The position numbers were made by a program, and so were the translations under genes. DNA of 64,000 nucleotides from Hirsutella rhossiliensis (lineage: Eukaryota; Ascomycota; Sordariomycetes; Hypocreales; Ophiocordycipitaceae), in assembly GCF_020360975.1 (NCBI RefSeq), contig NW_025408673.1:1054001-1118000 (forward strand), written 5' to 3'. The notes beneath the pieces are model-generated. The model was given only the letters and a program-made list of their open reading frames with translations, did not search any database and was not told the origin of the DNA. Below are positions 1 through 12,949 of the stretch, one piece after another. Position 1 is the stretch's first letter. The number at the start of each line of letters is the position of its first letter.

Positions 1-3000
1 AGGCCGGCTCGTATAGGTAGGCGCGGGGGGCTACTAAGAAGCGCCTTACCGCCGCCGCCGCCGCCTACCGTAACCTCCGCGCCCTCGAGCGATAGGGCCT
101 TATGCCTAAGTAAGTCCTACTCCTCCGCTCCCCTATTTCCGCCTCTAACGTACCCGGCGCTAGGGATACTGCCTCCGTCGCCTTATCGGCGGTCCCCTTA
201 GCCGTGCCCGCCTCCGCTACCGCCGCTGCCCTTGCCGCCGCCGCTAGCCGCCGCCCCTTTGCCCCCGGAGCCGCCGCCGCCGCCGACTAGCTTACGGGCT
301 TAGAGGGCCGCCTTAGCGCCCTAGAGACCGCCGCCGCCGCTAATAAGAAGAAGGAGGCTAATAAGGATAACGATAATAAAGATAATAATAATAATAACGA
401 TAAGGAATAGGCCTAGGTAGTTTAAGGGCTCTGCCTTATAATAAATACTATTTTTATCTCCGCCTATACTATTACGCTTATATTACTTATATTACCGTAA
501 CTACCCCCTTTACTATACCTACTTCGTAGTCCTAGCCTAGGCTACTATCGGTAGTCTATTAGTCTATTATTCTTATCTACTATTCCGAATAAAGCTTTAA
601 ACTTATCGAGGGCTATAGTTCCCGTAAACTTACGTATAGGTTCCTAAGTAGGGTCGAGATACCCGCGCTACTTAACGAGGACCTCCTAGCGTTTCCCCTT
701 ACCGACCTTTTTCTAGCGCGCGGCCCGTATCTCTTTAACCTTAAACTCGTCCTCTCCCTTTACCTTAATTACGGGCGGTTAGGCGTCCGCTACTTCTTAT
801 CCGGGTAGTAGGTTAAAGGAGGCTCTATAAAGGAGGTCTACGTTAATCTTATTATAGACCCTTATTAGGAGACTATCGAGCTCTATAACCTACGGGCTAA
901 TAACCCTCTATACCGTAAACTTCGCGTATAGCTAGTTAAGCTTCTTCTTTAGCTATACCGACCTATAGTTACGGAGGTCTAGCTATACCTTATCTCCTAC
1001 TATAAACCTATCTACTAGGGCCCTAGTCTTATTAGCGTGCTACTCTTAATCTTACGCCGCGGCGGCTATCGCGGATTAGCAATAATCCGTAGTCTCTTAT
1101 AGCTTTCGTATAAACGCAGAGGCGCGGCCCTCTAGTAATAAATTACTATACTACTCTACTACTACGTTTACTATAAAGGGAACTAGTAAGGGTAGTTCGA
1201 AGCTATATATTATAAAGAAAGGGGCTATCTTAATAGAGGTATATAGTCTACTATTTAACGTAAGTTAGGCCGCGGGGAGCTAACGGTCTTAGTTTACTTA
1301 GTTACGGGCTACGACGGCCTATAAGTAAGCCTATACCTTCTAGTTAACCCTCTCGGGCCCTCTATTAGTCTATAGGTAATATACCGTGCTAAGTAGCTAT
1401 ATAATCTAAAGTAGCTAGTATAGGTACTACTAAAAGCGGCTAGTTTAATTCGATCCTCTATCGCTTATAATAAAGGCTAGCTAGCTATACGAGCGGGCCT
1501 AGTACTATAGGAAGCGCTCTACGTAGGACTCTATATCTATAGACGGCATCGGCTCTAATACTATAGACTTACTAAGTCGGTCCTTAATTACCTATATATA
1601 GCGGTTGCCGCCCTCTATAAGTAAGAGGTCCGTTATAAAGTCTATCTATATATACGTATAAAACCGGTCGGGCACTAAAAGCTACTTAAGTAGCCCCTTA
1701 AGCTACGCCCTCTAAATCTTAGTACGGCTATAGATATTATAGTTATAGAGGAAGCAGCGAACGTAGTACTATAAGAGGGGCTAGTAGAAATCCCTCGCGA
1801 GGCCTACTACTATGCCCTGCCTACTTAGGTAGCCTACGATACTAGAGTTATAGACGAGCTAGACTAGCTTCCCTTAGAGCTTATTCCGTTCGTTTAGCTC
1901 TAGCGGTCTATCCTTCTCCCTAGCTTCTATAGTATATAGCGCGCCCGGTACCTATAGTCTCCCCCGCTAACGTAGGTGCCCCCGTAGGTCGATATAATAG
2001 TCGGCTACTTATACCTTTAGCTTTAGCTTCGGATTAAGGCGTCGAGCGCCAGACTTAACGGCGCGGCGTACGCTCTCGTAGGTGCGGTCTAGAGACAATA
2101 TCCTATCTTATAAGCGCTAGAGGACCTTATCTTAGAATACCCGCGCTATACGCGCCCCTAGGCCGGTCTATCCCTCCTCGCCGGGCCGAGGTAAAGGTAT
2201 AAGGGAAGGCTTATCCGTTAGCGCCGCGCCTTCCTCTACTAGGGAAGCTCCTATATAAGTCCGTAGCGCTTCTTATAGGATAAGCTATAGATCCCGGGCC
2301 TCGATATCCGCTCCTATCGGCCGGTCCTAATCCCTCTAGGAAAGTATATCTAGGACTACGGAGTCCCGCCCTAGCCGGTACTTAATCGAGAAGTTAAAGC
2401 GTAAGAGATACTCTACTTAGCGGGCTTACCGCTCCGAGAGGTACTAGCGAGTTATAAAGTACTCAAGGTTCCTATAGTCTATAAGAACCTCGAAGCTCTT
2501 ATAGCTCCGGAGCTCCGCTTACTATTACTCGAGGTAGCTAATAATCGCTAGTATCTCTTTATCGTAAATAGCGTAATTCCGCTCTACTAGGGTTAGCTTA
2601 CGAGAGTAGAACGCTACCGGTTACTTCCGCCCGTCTACCTCCTAAGAGAGCGTTCCTCTAAGTACCTAGCCGCTATAGTCTACTTTAACTAACGTAGACC
2701 GGTTAAAGTCCTACTAGAGTAGTACTAGGGCTTAAGAGAATAGGTCCTTAAGCGTATAGAACGCTCCTTCCTATACGGGCCCCTAGTAAAAGGCGGTCCG
2801 CTTCCTAGTAATCTCGTTTAAGGGCATTATAATATAGGAGAAGCCCCTAATAAACATCCTATAATAGTTCGCGAACCTAAGGAAGCTCTATACGCCTATC
2901 TACGTAGTTAGGGCAGCTTAGTCTTAAATCGCTTAGATCTTTATAGGATCCGCCTATATACCTACGCTAGCATAGATAATAAAGCCTAGGTACTTAACCC

Positions 3001-3089
3001 TCTTAACCTTAAATTCGTACTTATCTAGGTCGAGGTAGAGCCTATAAAGTTAGAGGCGCTCTAGGACCCTCTATACTTTCTATATATTG

Positions 3090-3545
3090 TCCTCGTAGGA
3101 GCTACTTATATAGATAAGGATATTATCTATATATATAGAGGCGAACTTATTAAGGAAGTCCCGAAGCACGTTATTAATATAACGCTAGAAGGTAGCGGGC
3201 GCTCTTAAGAGGCCGAAGGGCGTTATAAGCTACTTAAATAAGCTATATCGTATACGGAACGCTGTCTTTTACTCGTTACCCTCCGAGATCCGTACCTTAT
3301 AGAACGCCTATTTTATATCTAGCTTTATAAACTACTTCGCCTTCGAAAAGTTATAGAGCGTATCTAAGATTAAGGGCAAGGGGTAGTAGTCTAGCCTCGT
3401 AATTGCGTTTAGAGCCCTATAGTCATAATAGAACTATATCCCGCCCCTTAGTTTACGTATAAATAGGACCAGCGCTCCTACTTTAGAGCTACTTACTTAA
3501 ATAAAACCCTTATCTAGGAGGTCCCTTAGCGTCTTCTTTAGCACT
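3090..3545 (-). pseudogene. Reverse transcriptase domain of Gypsy-1 copy A
   Basis: Read on the minus strand this gives the ordered RT blocks of Ty3/gypsy. First comes a DLLDKGFI block, then [21 protein letters not shown] and KLDIK, then TPFGL with an APATF block, and finally YIDNILIY. The last block corresponds to the YIDD catalytic box; the second Asp reads as Asn, a G-to-A change expected from RIP on the opposite strand. Several TAG/TAA stops interrupt the frame at Gln/Trp positions, but I see no frameshift. The domain would have copied element RNA into cDNA and is now dead. Equivalent copies lie near 56080-56540 (copy C) and inside copy B. Confidence 0.85.
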
Positions 3546-5546
3546 AGTAGTTCCGCGTATAATATACTATATAGCGGTCTAAACGGTACGGGTAGTTCCT
3601 GCCCCTTCTTATTAGTGCGGAGTATAATCTTATAGTCTACCCCCGGCTTATATAGGTTAAGCTTATCTACTTCCTAGGACTCGAATAGCGGTAGGAGGTC
3701 GTAAAAGCGCTTCGGTATCTACTACCGTAGCTTAGAGGGCGACTTCGGCTTCTTCGCCCGGAGGGCCTTATCGATATCCGCTAGGCTAACTACGTAGACC
3801 GCTACGTTAGCCGCTACCTAGCCTTCCTCCCGCTCTAACCGTCGTATAGTTCCTATAAAGATAGAGGTAAGGACTTCTTATACCGAGTATAAAGCTCGCA
3901 CGCTTAGTCCTACGCCTATAAAACCGTCGTCGTAGCGGACCTACCGTTATATAGGCCTAAACTATAGCTTCTTCTAGTACGGAACCGAGTATAACTTTAT
4001 ATATAATAACTAGGGTTTCCTAAGAATTAGGGGAAACTCTAGTTAGGGGATTATATAGGCCACGATAAGCTTATAGTAACCGTCGACCTCTATAGCTAGC
4101 TACGTAATACCCCTAATTACCGCACCCTCTATCGCGCTTAAGGCGCCCTTTACTCGCCTTAGGGCGATCTTTTCTACCGGCACTTATATCTCTCGTATAA
4201 GCGCTTTATTAACTATAGCGTAGCACTAGCAGCCCTCGTCTATAAGGGCGGCGATAGGTAAGGAGTTATTAACTATAACCTATATTAAAGTAGGCTCCTC
4301 TTCTATATAGGCGGATAATTCCTCCTTCTCCTTTACTAGTGCTAGTAATTAAGGCTCTAGAGCCCGTCTTTGCTCTAGAGCTACTCTTTTTCCTCTAGGC
4401 CTAAGGGAGTAGAGTCCTCTTCGTCGTCTAAGGTAAGAAGCGGTTCTATCTTCGCTACTCGAACTACTATAGGCCGCTTAGCTAAAAGGAAGGGGTATTT
4501 TAATATAAAGTATATAGACGCGCCGTAACGTAGGTAGCGGCCGTTAGCCTTCCTTTTCCCGATTTCCTCGCTCGTTACCTACTTCGCCCGCTACTTAGAG
4601 AGCGGGATAGTATAGGGGATATTCGAAGACGACTTCCTACCGCGTTTAGCTCGGTCCGTATAGGTAGCCGATATTAAGGTGTCTCTATTAGTATCGATAG
4701 TCGGCTATTCCTCTTATAGGGGGGCGGTAATCCCGTTACCGCTATACGGCGTACGCTTATAAAGCTTCTAGAAACGCGGCGTCTGCTTATAGCCCTATAC
4801 TACCTTTATTAACCGGCTTACGTACTCGCCGTAGTTAGTAAGTATAATTATAGGGATAAGTAGCTCCCGTAGGGCTAGCGTAATTAAGTTCCGTAACTAT
4901 ATAAGCTTCGCGCTATCTTCCTATACCGTAATTCCCGCTACTCGTAAGAGCGTCTCTTCGAAGTTAGGGAGGAATTCGCTAAAGGTCTACCCGTCCCTCT
5001 ACTTAAGGGTCCGTAGCCTATCCTACGCCTTCTCCCGCTCCTATACGTTGCCGAACGTATATATAAGGTGTTAGAAGAAGTCCTATAGGTCGCGTCTGCC
5101 TCTAGGGCCGCCCTTATCCTAGAATCCGGAGATCCGCTATATCTAGGGCTCCGGCAGCGTATAAAGGAGCGAATACCACGCTATATTACGATAGCCGTTT
5201 AAGCCCTATTTCTTATTTATTATAAACTTCGTCTATAGCTAGCTAAGGAAGAAGTAGAAGGACTTAGGCTTGCCGTCCTAAGTCGGCTAGGGGAGCGGCT
5301 TCCGTATTAGTAGTGCCGCCGCCGCAACCGGTATTGCTAAGGTCGTAGGGGTTAACGCTAGTCTCGTAGACGGCTCCCCTAGTATAGCGAGAACCTCGTT
5401 CTTCTTGCTAGCCGTCGCGCTTCTAATCGCTTCTAGGATAGCTATAATACTTCCTATCCGCCTAGGGGGTAGCGGGGTGCTCCTTTAAGAAAGCGGCACC
5501 CTTTCTAGGGAGATATCTATTAGATCTATTAGTTAATAGCTTATAC

Positions 5547-5732
5547 TATTATAGAGTAGGTAGAGGCGTGTACGTAGGTGCCGTCTATAGGATAATATTA
5601 ATAAGCTATATAGAGCTCTTTTATACGCGGCTAGCCCGCCCCTATACTTATAGGATCCGGCCCTCTATACGTAACTATACGGCTTAGGCCGCGGCCTAAG
5701 CCTATTACCTATAATAGTTAAAGACTCTTATA
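5547..5732 (-). repeat. Gypsy-1 LTR (186 bp), 5' LTR of copy A
   Basis: This 186-bp block ends like the LTRs at 10402-10587, 51834-52019 and 58534-58719, all exactly 186 bp. It begins TATTATAGAG and ends ACTCTTATA, the expected RIP products of TG...CA termini. It retains more CpG than the others. The left LTR of this copy lies outside the window, so no target duplication can be tested. Confidence 0.85.
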
Positions 5733-5737
5733 GTAAT

Positions 5738-5962
5738 TAACTTATATATAAAATACATATTTTTATTTATAGGGATAGGCTTACCTTAACCCGCTTTTCC
5801 TAGAGGAAGATATAGATATTTAGTAGAGGTCTTTGTCTTTTAAGGGTTATTCCCTTAGACTATATTATAGAGCCTCTTTTTACTAGCTTATTCTATAAAG
5901 CCTCCCTATGCCTATTATTTCTTTATAATAGTAAAATAGGAATATAAGGGTATATTCTTATA
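5738..5962 (+). repeat. Copia-2 LTR fragment (last ~225 bp)
   Basis: Collinear with the ends of the 686-bp LTRs at 42092-42959 and 46597-47282, finishing at the same TATTCTTATA terminus. Only the distal third is present, abutting the Gypsy-1 copy A LTR. It is probably a truncated solo LTR. Confidence 0.75.
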
Positions 5963-6188
5963 AATAGTCCTAGCTATTTTAGTTTAACTACTTCTCTAAG
6001 GTCCCTAACTTATCTATTACCTCCTCCGTTCCTAAGTAACTATACCTTATATTAAAGGGCGATAATCTTACGTATTATATCCTAAGGCGATATAGTAGCT
6101 CTAGAGTTAGTTAATCCGGCTTACTATATAAGTATATTAATAGTTACGATATTACTTAGAGTAACGCGGTATTATACTAAATAAGAGC
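5963..6188. other. AT-rich RIPed DNA, nothing recognised
   Basis: No open frame or motif seen. CpA/TpG is nearly absent. It lies between the Copia-2 LTR fragment and a repeat shared with 11607-11920. Confidence 0.5.
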
Positions 6189-6500
6189 TTTTAATATATA
6201 ACGACCGGTATTATTCTTAAGGGATAAACCTATTAAGGGGTTTATATTAATAGATATAATAGGGCGTAGTCTAAGTAATAATAAGTATATTACGTTAGTA
6301 ATAAGTTAGAGGTCGTAGACTATAAACTATAACTAGGTAATTAAGTAATCGGAGTTAAAGATAAGATTATAATAGAGATTATAATAATTATATTAAAAGC
6401 TATTAAGCTATTTATTTATAGGAGTAAAAGTAGGTAGCTATATATACCTATAGATACTATCCTTAGATCACGGTCCTAGCTATAATCCCCTTTATAGCTT
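6189..6500. repeat. Direct repeat, left copy (~310 bp, possible LTR)
   Basis: Near-identical and in the same orientation as 11607-11920; both copies carry the block TATAACGACCGGTATTATTC. The visible differences are transitions of RIP type. The pair flanks copy B and the inverted Gypsy-1 fragment, so the two could be the LTRs of an older element whose inside was replaced. That origin is inference. Confidence 0.6.
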
Positions 6501-6680
6501 ACTATAGCTTACTTATAAGCTATGCTCTTAAGTAGTAATCTATCTATATAAGGCTTACTTAGCTTATATACGCTCTAGGTAAGCTAAGCCTAAGTAACTT
6601 CTTATCCTAACTATTATTCTAAGCCGCCTTATTACGTAAATGTAGCCGGCTCTCTTATAGCCCGCTAACTATAGTCGTAA

Positions 6681-9600
6681 TAGGTAGCTTATAATACTAA
6701 AGTTATAAATAAGCTAGACTAGCTTCCCTTAAAGCTTATTTTATTTATTTAGCTCTAGCGGTCTATCCTTTTCCTTAGCTTTTATAATATATAGCGCGCT
6801 TAGTACTTATAGTCTCCCCTACTAATATAAATACCCTTATAGGTTAATATAATAATCGGCTACTTATACCTTTAGCTTTAGCTTTAGATTAAGGTATTAA
6901 GCGCTAGACTTAATAGTATAGCGTATACTCTTATACGTATAGTCTAGAAATAATATCCTATCCTATAAGCGTTAAAGGACCTTATCTTAGAATACCTATA
7001 CTATATATACCCTTAAGCTAGTTTATCCCTCCTTACTAAACTAAGGTAAAGGTATAAGGGAAAGCTTATTTATTAGTACCGCGCCTCCCTTTACTAAGGA
7101 AGCTCTTATATAAGTTTATAGCGCCTTTTATAGGATAAGCTATAGATCCTAGGCCTTAATATCCGCTCTTATTAGCTAGTCTTAATCCTTTTAAGAAAGC
7201 GTATATAAGACTATAGAGTCCTACCTTAGCTAGTACTTAATTAAGAAGTTAAAGTATAAGAGATACTCTGCTTAGCGGGCTTACTACTTTAAGAAGTACT
7301 AGCGAGTTATAAAGTACTTAAGGTTCTTATAGTCTATAAGAACCTTAAAGCTCTTATAGCTTTAAAGCTCTACTTACTATTACTTAAGGTAGCTAATAAT
7401 CGCTAATATTTCTTTATTATAAATAATATAATTCCGCTTTACTAAGGTTAGCTTATAAGAGTAGAACGCTACTAGTTACTTCTACCTATCTACCTCTTAA
7501 GAGAGCGTTCTTTTAAGTACCTAGCCGCTATAGTCTACTTTAACTAATATAAACCGGTTAAAGTCTTATTAAAGTAGTACTAAGGCTTATAAGAATAGGC
7601 CCTTATATATATAAAACGCTCCTTCTTATATAGGCCCTTAATAAAAGGTAGTTTACTTCCTAGTAATCTTATTTAAGGGTATTATAATATAAAAAAAGCC
7701 CTTAATAAATATCTTATAATAGTTCGCGAACCTAAGGAAGCTCTATATACTTATTTATATAGTTAGGGCCGCTTAGTCCTAAATCGCCTAGATCTTTATA
7801 AGATCCGCCTATATACCTATACTTATATAAATAATAAAGCCTAGGTACTTAACCCTCTTAACCTTAAATTTATACTTATCTAAGTTAAGGTAAAGCCTAT
7901 AAAGTTAATAGCGCTCTAAGACCCTTTATACCTTCTATATATAGTCTTTATAAGAGCCGCTTATATAGATAAGGATATTATCTATATATATAAAAGCGAA
8001 CTTATTAAGGAAGTTTTAACGTATATTATTAATATAATATTAAAAGGTAGCGGGCGCTCTTAAGAGGCTAAAGGGTATTATAAGCTACTTAAATAAGCTA
8101 TAGTATATATAGAACGCTGTCTTTTACTTATTACCCTTTAAGATCTATACCTTATAAAACGCCTATTTTATATTTAGCTTTATAAACTACTTTACTTTTA
8201 AAAGGTTATAAAGTATATCTAAGATTAAGAGTAAGAGGTAGCGGTCTAGCTTTATAATTACGTTTAAAGCCTTATAGTTATAATAGAACTATATCCCGCC
8301 CCTTAGTTTATATATAAATAAGACTAGCACTCTTACTTTAAAGCTACTTACTTAAATAAAACCCTTATTTAAGAGGTCCCTTAGTATCTTCTTTAGTATT
8401 AATAGCTCTATATATAATATACTATATAGTAGTTTAAACGGTATAAGTAGTTCTTACCCCTTCTTATTAATATAAAGTACGATCTTATAGTCTACCTTTA
8501 GCTTATATAAGTTAAGCTTATTTACTTTTTAGGACTTAAATAGTAGTAGAAGGTTATAAAAGCGCTTTTATATCTACTACTATAGCTTAGCGGTTAACTT
8601 TAGCTTCTTTATTTAAAGGGCTTTATTAATATCTATTAAGCTAACTATATAAACCGCTATATTAGCTATTACTTAGCCTTCCTCTTACTTTACTTATTAT
8701 ATAGTTCTTATAAGGATAAAAGTAAGGACTTCTTAAGCTAAGTATAAAGCTTATACGCTTAGTCTTATACTTATAGAACTATCGTTATAGCGGACTTACT
8801 ATTATATAGGCCTAAACTATAGCTTCTTTTAGTATAGAACTAAGTATAACTTTATATATAATAACTAAGGTTTCTTAAGGATTAAAGGAAACTTTAGTTA
8901 AGGTATTATATAAGCTATAATAAGCTTATAGTAGCTATTAACCTTTATAGCTAGCTATATAATACCCTTAATTACTATACCTTTTATTACGCTTAAAGCG
9001 CCCTTTACTTACCTTAAGGTAATCTTTTCTACTAATACTTATATCTCTTATATAAGCGCCTTATCGACTATAGTATAGTATTAATAGCCCTTATTTATAA
9101 AAATAGCGATAAGTAAAGAGTTATTAATTATAACCTATATTAAAGTAAGCTCCTCTTTTATATAAGCGGATAATTCCTCCTTTTCTTTTACTAGTATTAG
9201 TAATTAAGGCTCTAGAGCCTATCTTTACTTTAGAGCTACTCTTTTTCCTTTAGGCCTAAGGGGGCGGAGTCCTCCTTATCGTTTAAGGTAAGGAGCAGTT
9301 CTATCTTTACTACTTAAACCGCTATAGGCCGCTTAGCTAAAAAGAAGAGGCATTTTAGTATAAAGTATATAGATACGCTATAACGTAGGTAGCGGCTATT
9401 AGCCTTCTTCTTCTTAATTTCCTCGCTTATTACTTACTTCGCCTACTACTTAAAGTATAGGGTAGTATAAGGGGTAGTTAATAGCGTCTTCTTACTATAT
9501 TTAGCTTAGTTTATATAAGTAGCTAATATTAAGGTATCCTTATCTATATTAATAGCCGGTTATTTATCTTATAAAGGAGTAGTAATCTTATTACTACTAT

Positions 9601-10587
9601 ATAGTATATACTTATATAGCTTTTAAGAACGCGGTATTTACTTATAGCCTTATACTACCTTTATTAACTAGCTTATATACTCGCTATAGTTAATAGGTAT
9701 AATTATAAGGATAAGTAGCTCCTATAAAGCTAGCGTAATTAAATTCTATAGCTATATAAGCTTTACGCTATCTTTATATACTATAGTCCCCGCTACCTAT
9801 AAAAGCGTCTCTTTAAAATTAAGGAGGAATTTACTAAAGGTTTATCTATCTCTTTACTTAAAGGTCTATAGCTTATCTTATACCTTCTCCTACTCTTATA
9901 TATTACTATACGTATATATAAGGTATTAAAAGAAGTCTTATAGGTCGCGTCTACCCCTAGGGCCGCCCTTATCTTAAAATCTAGAGATCCGCTATATCTA
10001 AGGCTCCGGTAGTATATAGAGGAGTAAATACTACGCTATATCGTAATAGCTATTTAGGCCCTATTTCTTATTAGTTATAAACTTTCTTTATAGCTAGCTA
10101 AGGAAGAAGTAAAAGGACTCTAGCTTACTATCCTAAGTTAGCTAAGGGAGCGGCTTCTACGTTAGTAGTATCGCCGCTATAACTAGTATTATAGAGGTTA
10201 TAAGGGTTAAAGCTAGTCTTATAGATAGCTCCCTTAGTATAGTAAGAACCTTATCTTTCTTACTAGCTATTATACTTTTAATCGCTTTTAAGATACCTAT
10301 AATACTTCTTATCTATCTAAGAAAGGGTAAAGTACTTCTTTAAGAAGGTAGCACCCTCTTTAAAGAGATATTTATTAAATCTATTAGTTAATAGCTTATA
10401 TTATTATAGAGTAAGTAGAGGTATATATATAGGTACTATTTATAAGATAATATTAATAAGCTATATAAAGCTTTTTTATATATAGCTAGCTTATATATAT
10501 ATATATAGGATCCGGCCCTTTATATATAACTATATAGCTTAGGCTATAGCCTAAGCTTATAACCTATAATAGTTAAAGACTCTTATA
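6681..10587 (-). mobile_element. Gypsy-1 copy B, truncated, heavily RIPed
   Basis: Collinear with copy A from about 1820 to 5732, so it has pol (integrase core, RNase H, RT), protease and gag regions and the 5' LTR at 10402-10587. It lacks the integrase C-terminal side and the 3' LTR. Many sites that are CG in copy A are TA here, so both strands have been hit. The left boundary is abrupt near 6681, where similarity stops and unrelated AT-rich DNA (6500-6680) begins. No reading frame survives. Confidence 0.8.
10402..10587 (-). repeat. Gypsy-1 LTR (186 bp), 5' LTR of copy B
   Basis: Same 186-bp unit as at 5547-5732, with more C-to-T and G-to-A changes. It is directly followed by an inverted Gypsy-1 fragment at 10590. 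Confidence 0.8.
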
Positions 10588-10589
10588 GC

Positions 10590-11475
10590 TAGGACTATAA
10601 AGTAAGTAAAGTAAAGGGGGTAGTTATAATAATATAAGTATAATAGTATAAGTAAAGATAAAAATAATATTTATTATAAAGTAAAGCCCTTAAACTACTT
10701 AAGCTTATTCTTTATTATTATTATTACCTTTATTATTATTATTACCTTTATTATTATTATTATTATTATCGTCCTTATTAGCCTCCTCCTTTTTATTAGT
10801 AGTAGCGGTACTCTTTAAGGCGCTAAGGTAGCCCTCTAAGCTTATAAGCTAGTTAGCAGCGGTAGTAGCTTTAAGAGTAAAAGGGTAGTAGCTAGCGTTA
10901 GCGGTAAGGGTAGTAGTAGTAGTAAAAGTAAGTATAGCTAAGGGGACTATAAGTAAGGTAATAAAGGTAGTATCCTTAGCGCTAGGTATATTAAAGGTAA
11001 AAGTAAGGGAGTAAAAGAGTAAGGACTTACTTAGGTATAAGGCCTTATAAATTAAAAGCGCGGAAGTTATAGTATATAATAGCGGTAGTAGTAAGGCGCT
11101 TCTTAGTAGATCCCTACGCTTACTTATATAAGCTAGCCTTTTAAGCTAATACTATAGTAAGTTAAATAAGAGGCGCCGCTTTATAAGCGCGGCTAGTATA
11201 TATATTAATAATAGCTACCGCTATAGTATAGCTTAACTTAGTTAAAGTAGTTAAGCTCCTATAATATATAATATATATAAGGGGCTAAGTAAGTAGCGCT
11301 AGCTTATACTTAGCGCTTATATTATAAGAAGTTAGCGGAAAACGTTTATTATACTTATTTAACGATAGATATATAATAGTAGTAAAGATAAAGGTAAGGG
11401 CTAAAAAGCTAAGCGTTATAAGTAGTAGTAAGGATAGCGTTATTACTTTAAAGGGTAATATAAAGGTAGCTAGTA
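10590..11475 (+). mobile_element. Inverted Gypsy-1 fragment (post-integrase region)
   Basis: Reverse complement of the region that in copy A covers about 540 down to 1, and in copy C about 53500 down to 52800. It includes the ATT/TTA trinucleotide runs at about 10710-10790, which mirror the AAT/GAT runs at 360-410. Its opposite orientation to copies A-C shows a separate insertion or inversion. No coding capacity remains. Confidence 0.75.
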
Positions 11476-11479
11476 TAGT

Positions 11480-11606
11480 AAAATAAGTAGTTAATAATCG
11501 CTAGTATCTCTTTATTATAAATAGCGTATTTCGCTTTATTAAGGTTAGCTTATAAAAATAAAAAGCTATTAATTACTTCTACTTATTTACTTTTTAAGAA
11601 AGCGTC
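11480..11606 (-). mobile_element. Short Gypsy-1 fragment (RNase H region)
   Basis: Collinear with copy A around 2530-2660 (the block TAATAATCGCTAGTATCTC). It is a leftover of another copy, wedged between the inverted fragment and the right direct repeat. Confidence 0.65.
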
Positions 11607-11920
11607 CTTTTAATATAACGACCGGTATTATTCCTAAGGAATAAACCTATTAAAGGGTTTATATTAATAGATATAATAAAGTATAGTCTAAGTAATAATA
11701 AGTATATTACGTTAGTAATAAGTTAAAGGTTATAGACTATAGACTATAACTAGGTAATTAAGTAATTAGAATTAAAGATAAAATTATAATAGAGATTATA
11801 TAAATTATAATATATTAAAAGCTATTAAGCTATTTATTTAAAGGAGTAAAAGTAAGTAGCTATATATACTTATAGAGACTATCCTTAGATTATAGGCCTA
11901 GCTATAATCCCTAACGTTAG
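11607..11920. repeat. Direct repeat, right copy (~310 bp, possible LTR)
   Basis: Partner of 6189-6500; see that entry. Identity is high, with mostly RIP-type transitions between the two. Confidence 0.6.
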
Positions 11921-12949
11921 ATCGTATAAAGTATAGTAATCTTATTAATCCTAGATTACTTAGATCTCTATAATCCCCTCGATCCTATATCTATTAAATA
12001 GTTATACTAACTATTTATCTATTAAACTATATTATATACTTAACGCGGTCGACTATTAGCGGCCTAGTAGCTATAGTCGTAATATAATATCTCCCCTCCT
12101 TTTAGTCTTATTTATAAGACTTACTATAGCTACCTTAGCCGCTATATATAAATATACCCTTATTACGTCGTGCGTAAGTATATCGTTCCTTATTTCTTTA
12201 TCCTTTTAGGATATACTACTAATAGTATATCTAGTCGTATACTAAAAAATCGTTCTTAAAAAGCCTCTAAGCGCGCTACTCTTACTAAATATATCGACTT
12301 AAGTAGAAATCCTACTAATATACTATATACTTAATACTTTAAGGTAAAGAAGACGAATTATTAAATAGCCGAAAATTCTTCGCGCTATAATAATTATATT
12401 TCTAATAGTTATCCTTATTATAATAGAGTTTTAATAGCCTCTTTTTATAGGTATCTTTTAATTCTTTTTATACGTAGTAGCTAATATATTTCTTTTAGTA
12501 ACTAAATTATTAGCGGAGTAGCATAAGCTATATTCTAAAGAAAAAGGAGCTAGGGAAGCCTTATTAAAGCTTTAAGTATAGCTTATAAACCTTTAGTCGT
12601 AAATATCTATCGCCGTTAATCGTTTAGCTTATATCTAAAAGATTTAGAATTATATAAAGGAAAAGAGTTCTAAGTTATTTTATTATAGTATCTAAGAAGT
12701 AGATACTAAGGATAGCGTTTTACCTACGCTTAATATATATAAGTATTAGGTAGTAAATAACTTATAATTATTAGGTGTTCTTATTAAGGCGAATTAGTCC
12801 TTATTTAGTATTAGTAAGGAGTTTATAGATCTTAGTCTTTTAATCCCTTTTAAACCTTCTAGTAAAATTATCGAAATAAAGAGCTATAGTAGGTTAAGTG
12901 CTTAAGTAGTTCCTAGGTATTTTCCTCTAGTCTATATCCCTTCTACTTA
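11921..12949. other. AT-rich RIPed DNA, no feature recognised
   Basis: No reading frame, repeat or motif that I can name. CpA/TpG is nearly absent. It may hold the 3' LTR side of Gypsy-2, but I could not find a partner LTR. Confidence 0.45.

Larger units (their letters stand above)
1..5732 (-). mobile_element. Gypsy-1 copy A, Ty3/gypsy LTR retrotransposon, 3' end off window, RIPed
   Basis: The minus strand reads as a Ty3/gypsy polyprotein. Gag-like text lies near 4950-5060, reverse transcriptase near 3090-3545, integrase below that, and the 5' LTR at the right end (5547-5732). The same sequence recurs at 6681-10587 (copy B) and 51834-58719 (copy C). CpG is still plentiful while CpA/TpG is nearly gone, so this is the least mutated of the three copies. 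In-frame stops are TAG/TAA at expected Gln or Trp codons. The left LTR and the region after integrase continue beyond base 1. Bases 1-420 are rich in CCG/GCC triplets and AAT/GAT runs and match copy C at about 53015-53410. The family call rests on the RT motifs; the exact clade is not resolved. Confidence 0.85.

Noticed and set aside
1..420. CCG/GCC triplet runs as a microsatellite or CpG island
   Set aside because: Same runs recur in Gypsy-1 copy C; they are part of the element's post-integrase region.
10710..10790. ATT/TTA repeat as an independent microsatellite
   Set aside because: It is the reverse complement of the AAT/GAT run in Gypsy-1 (360-410).
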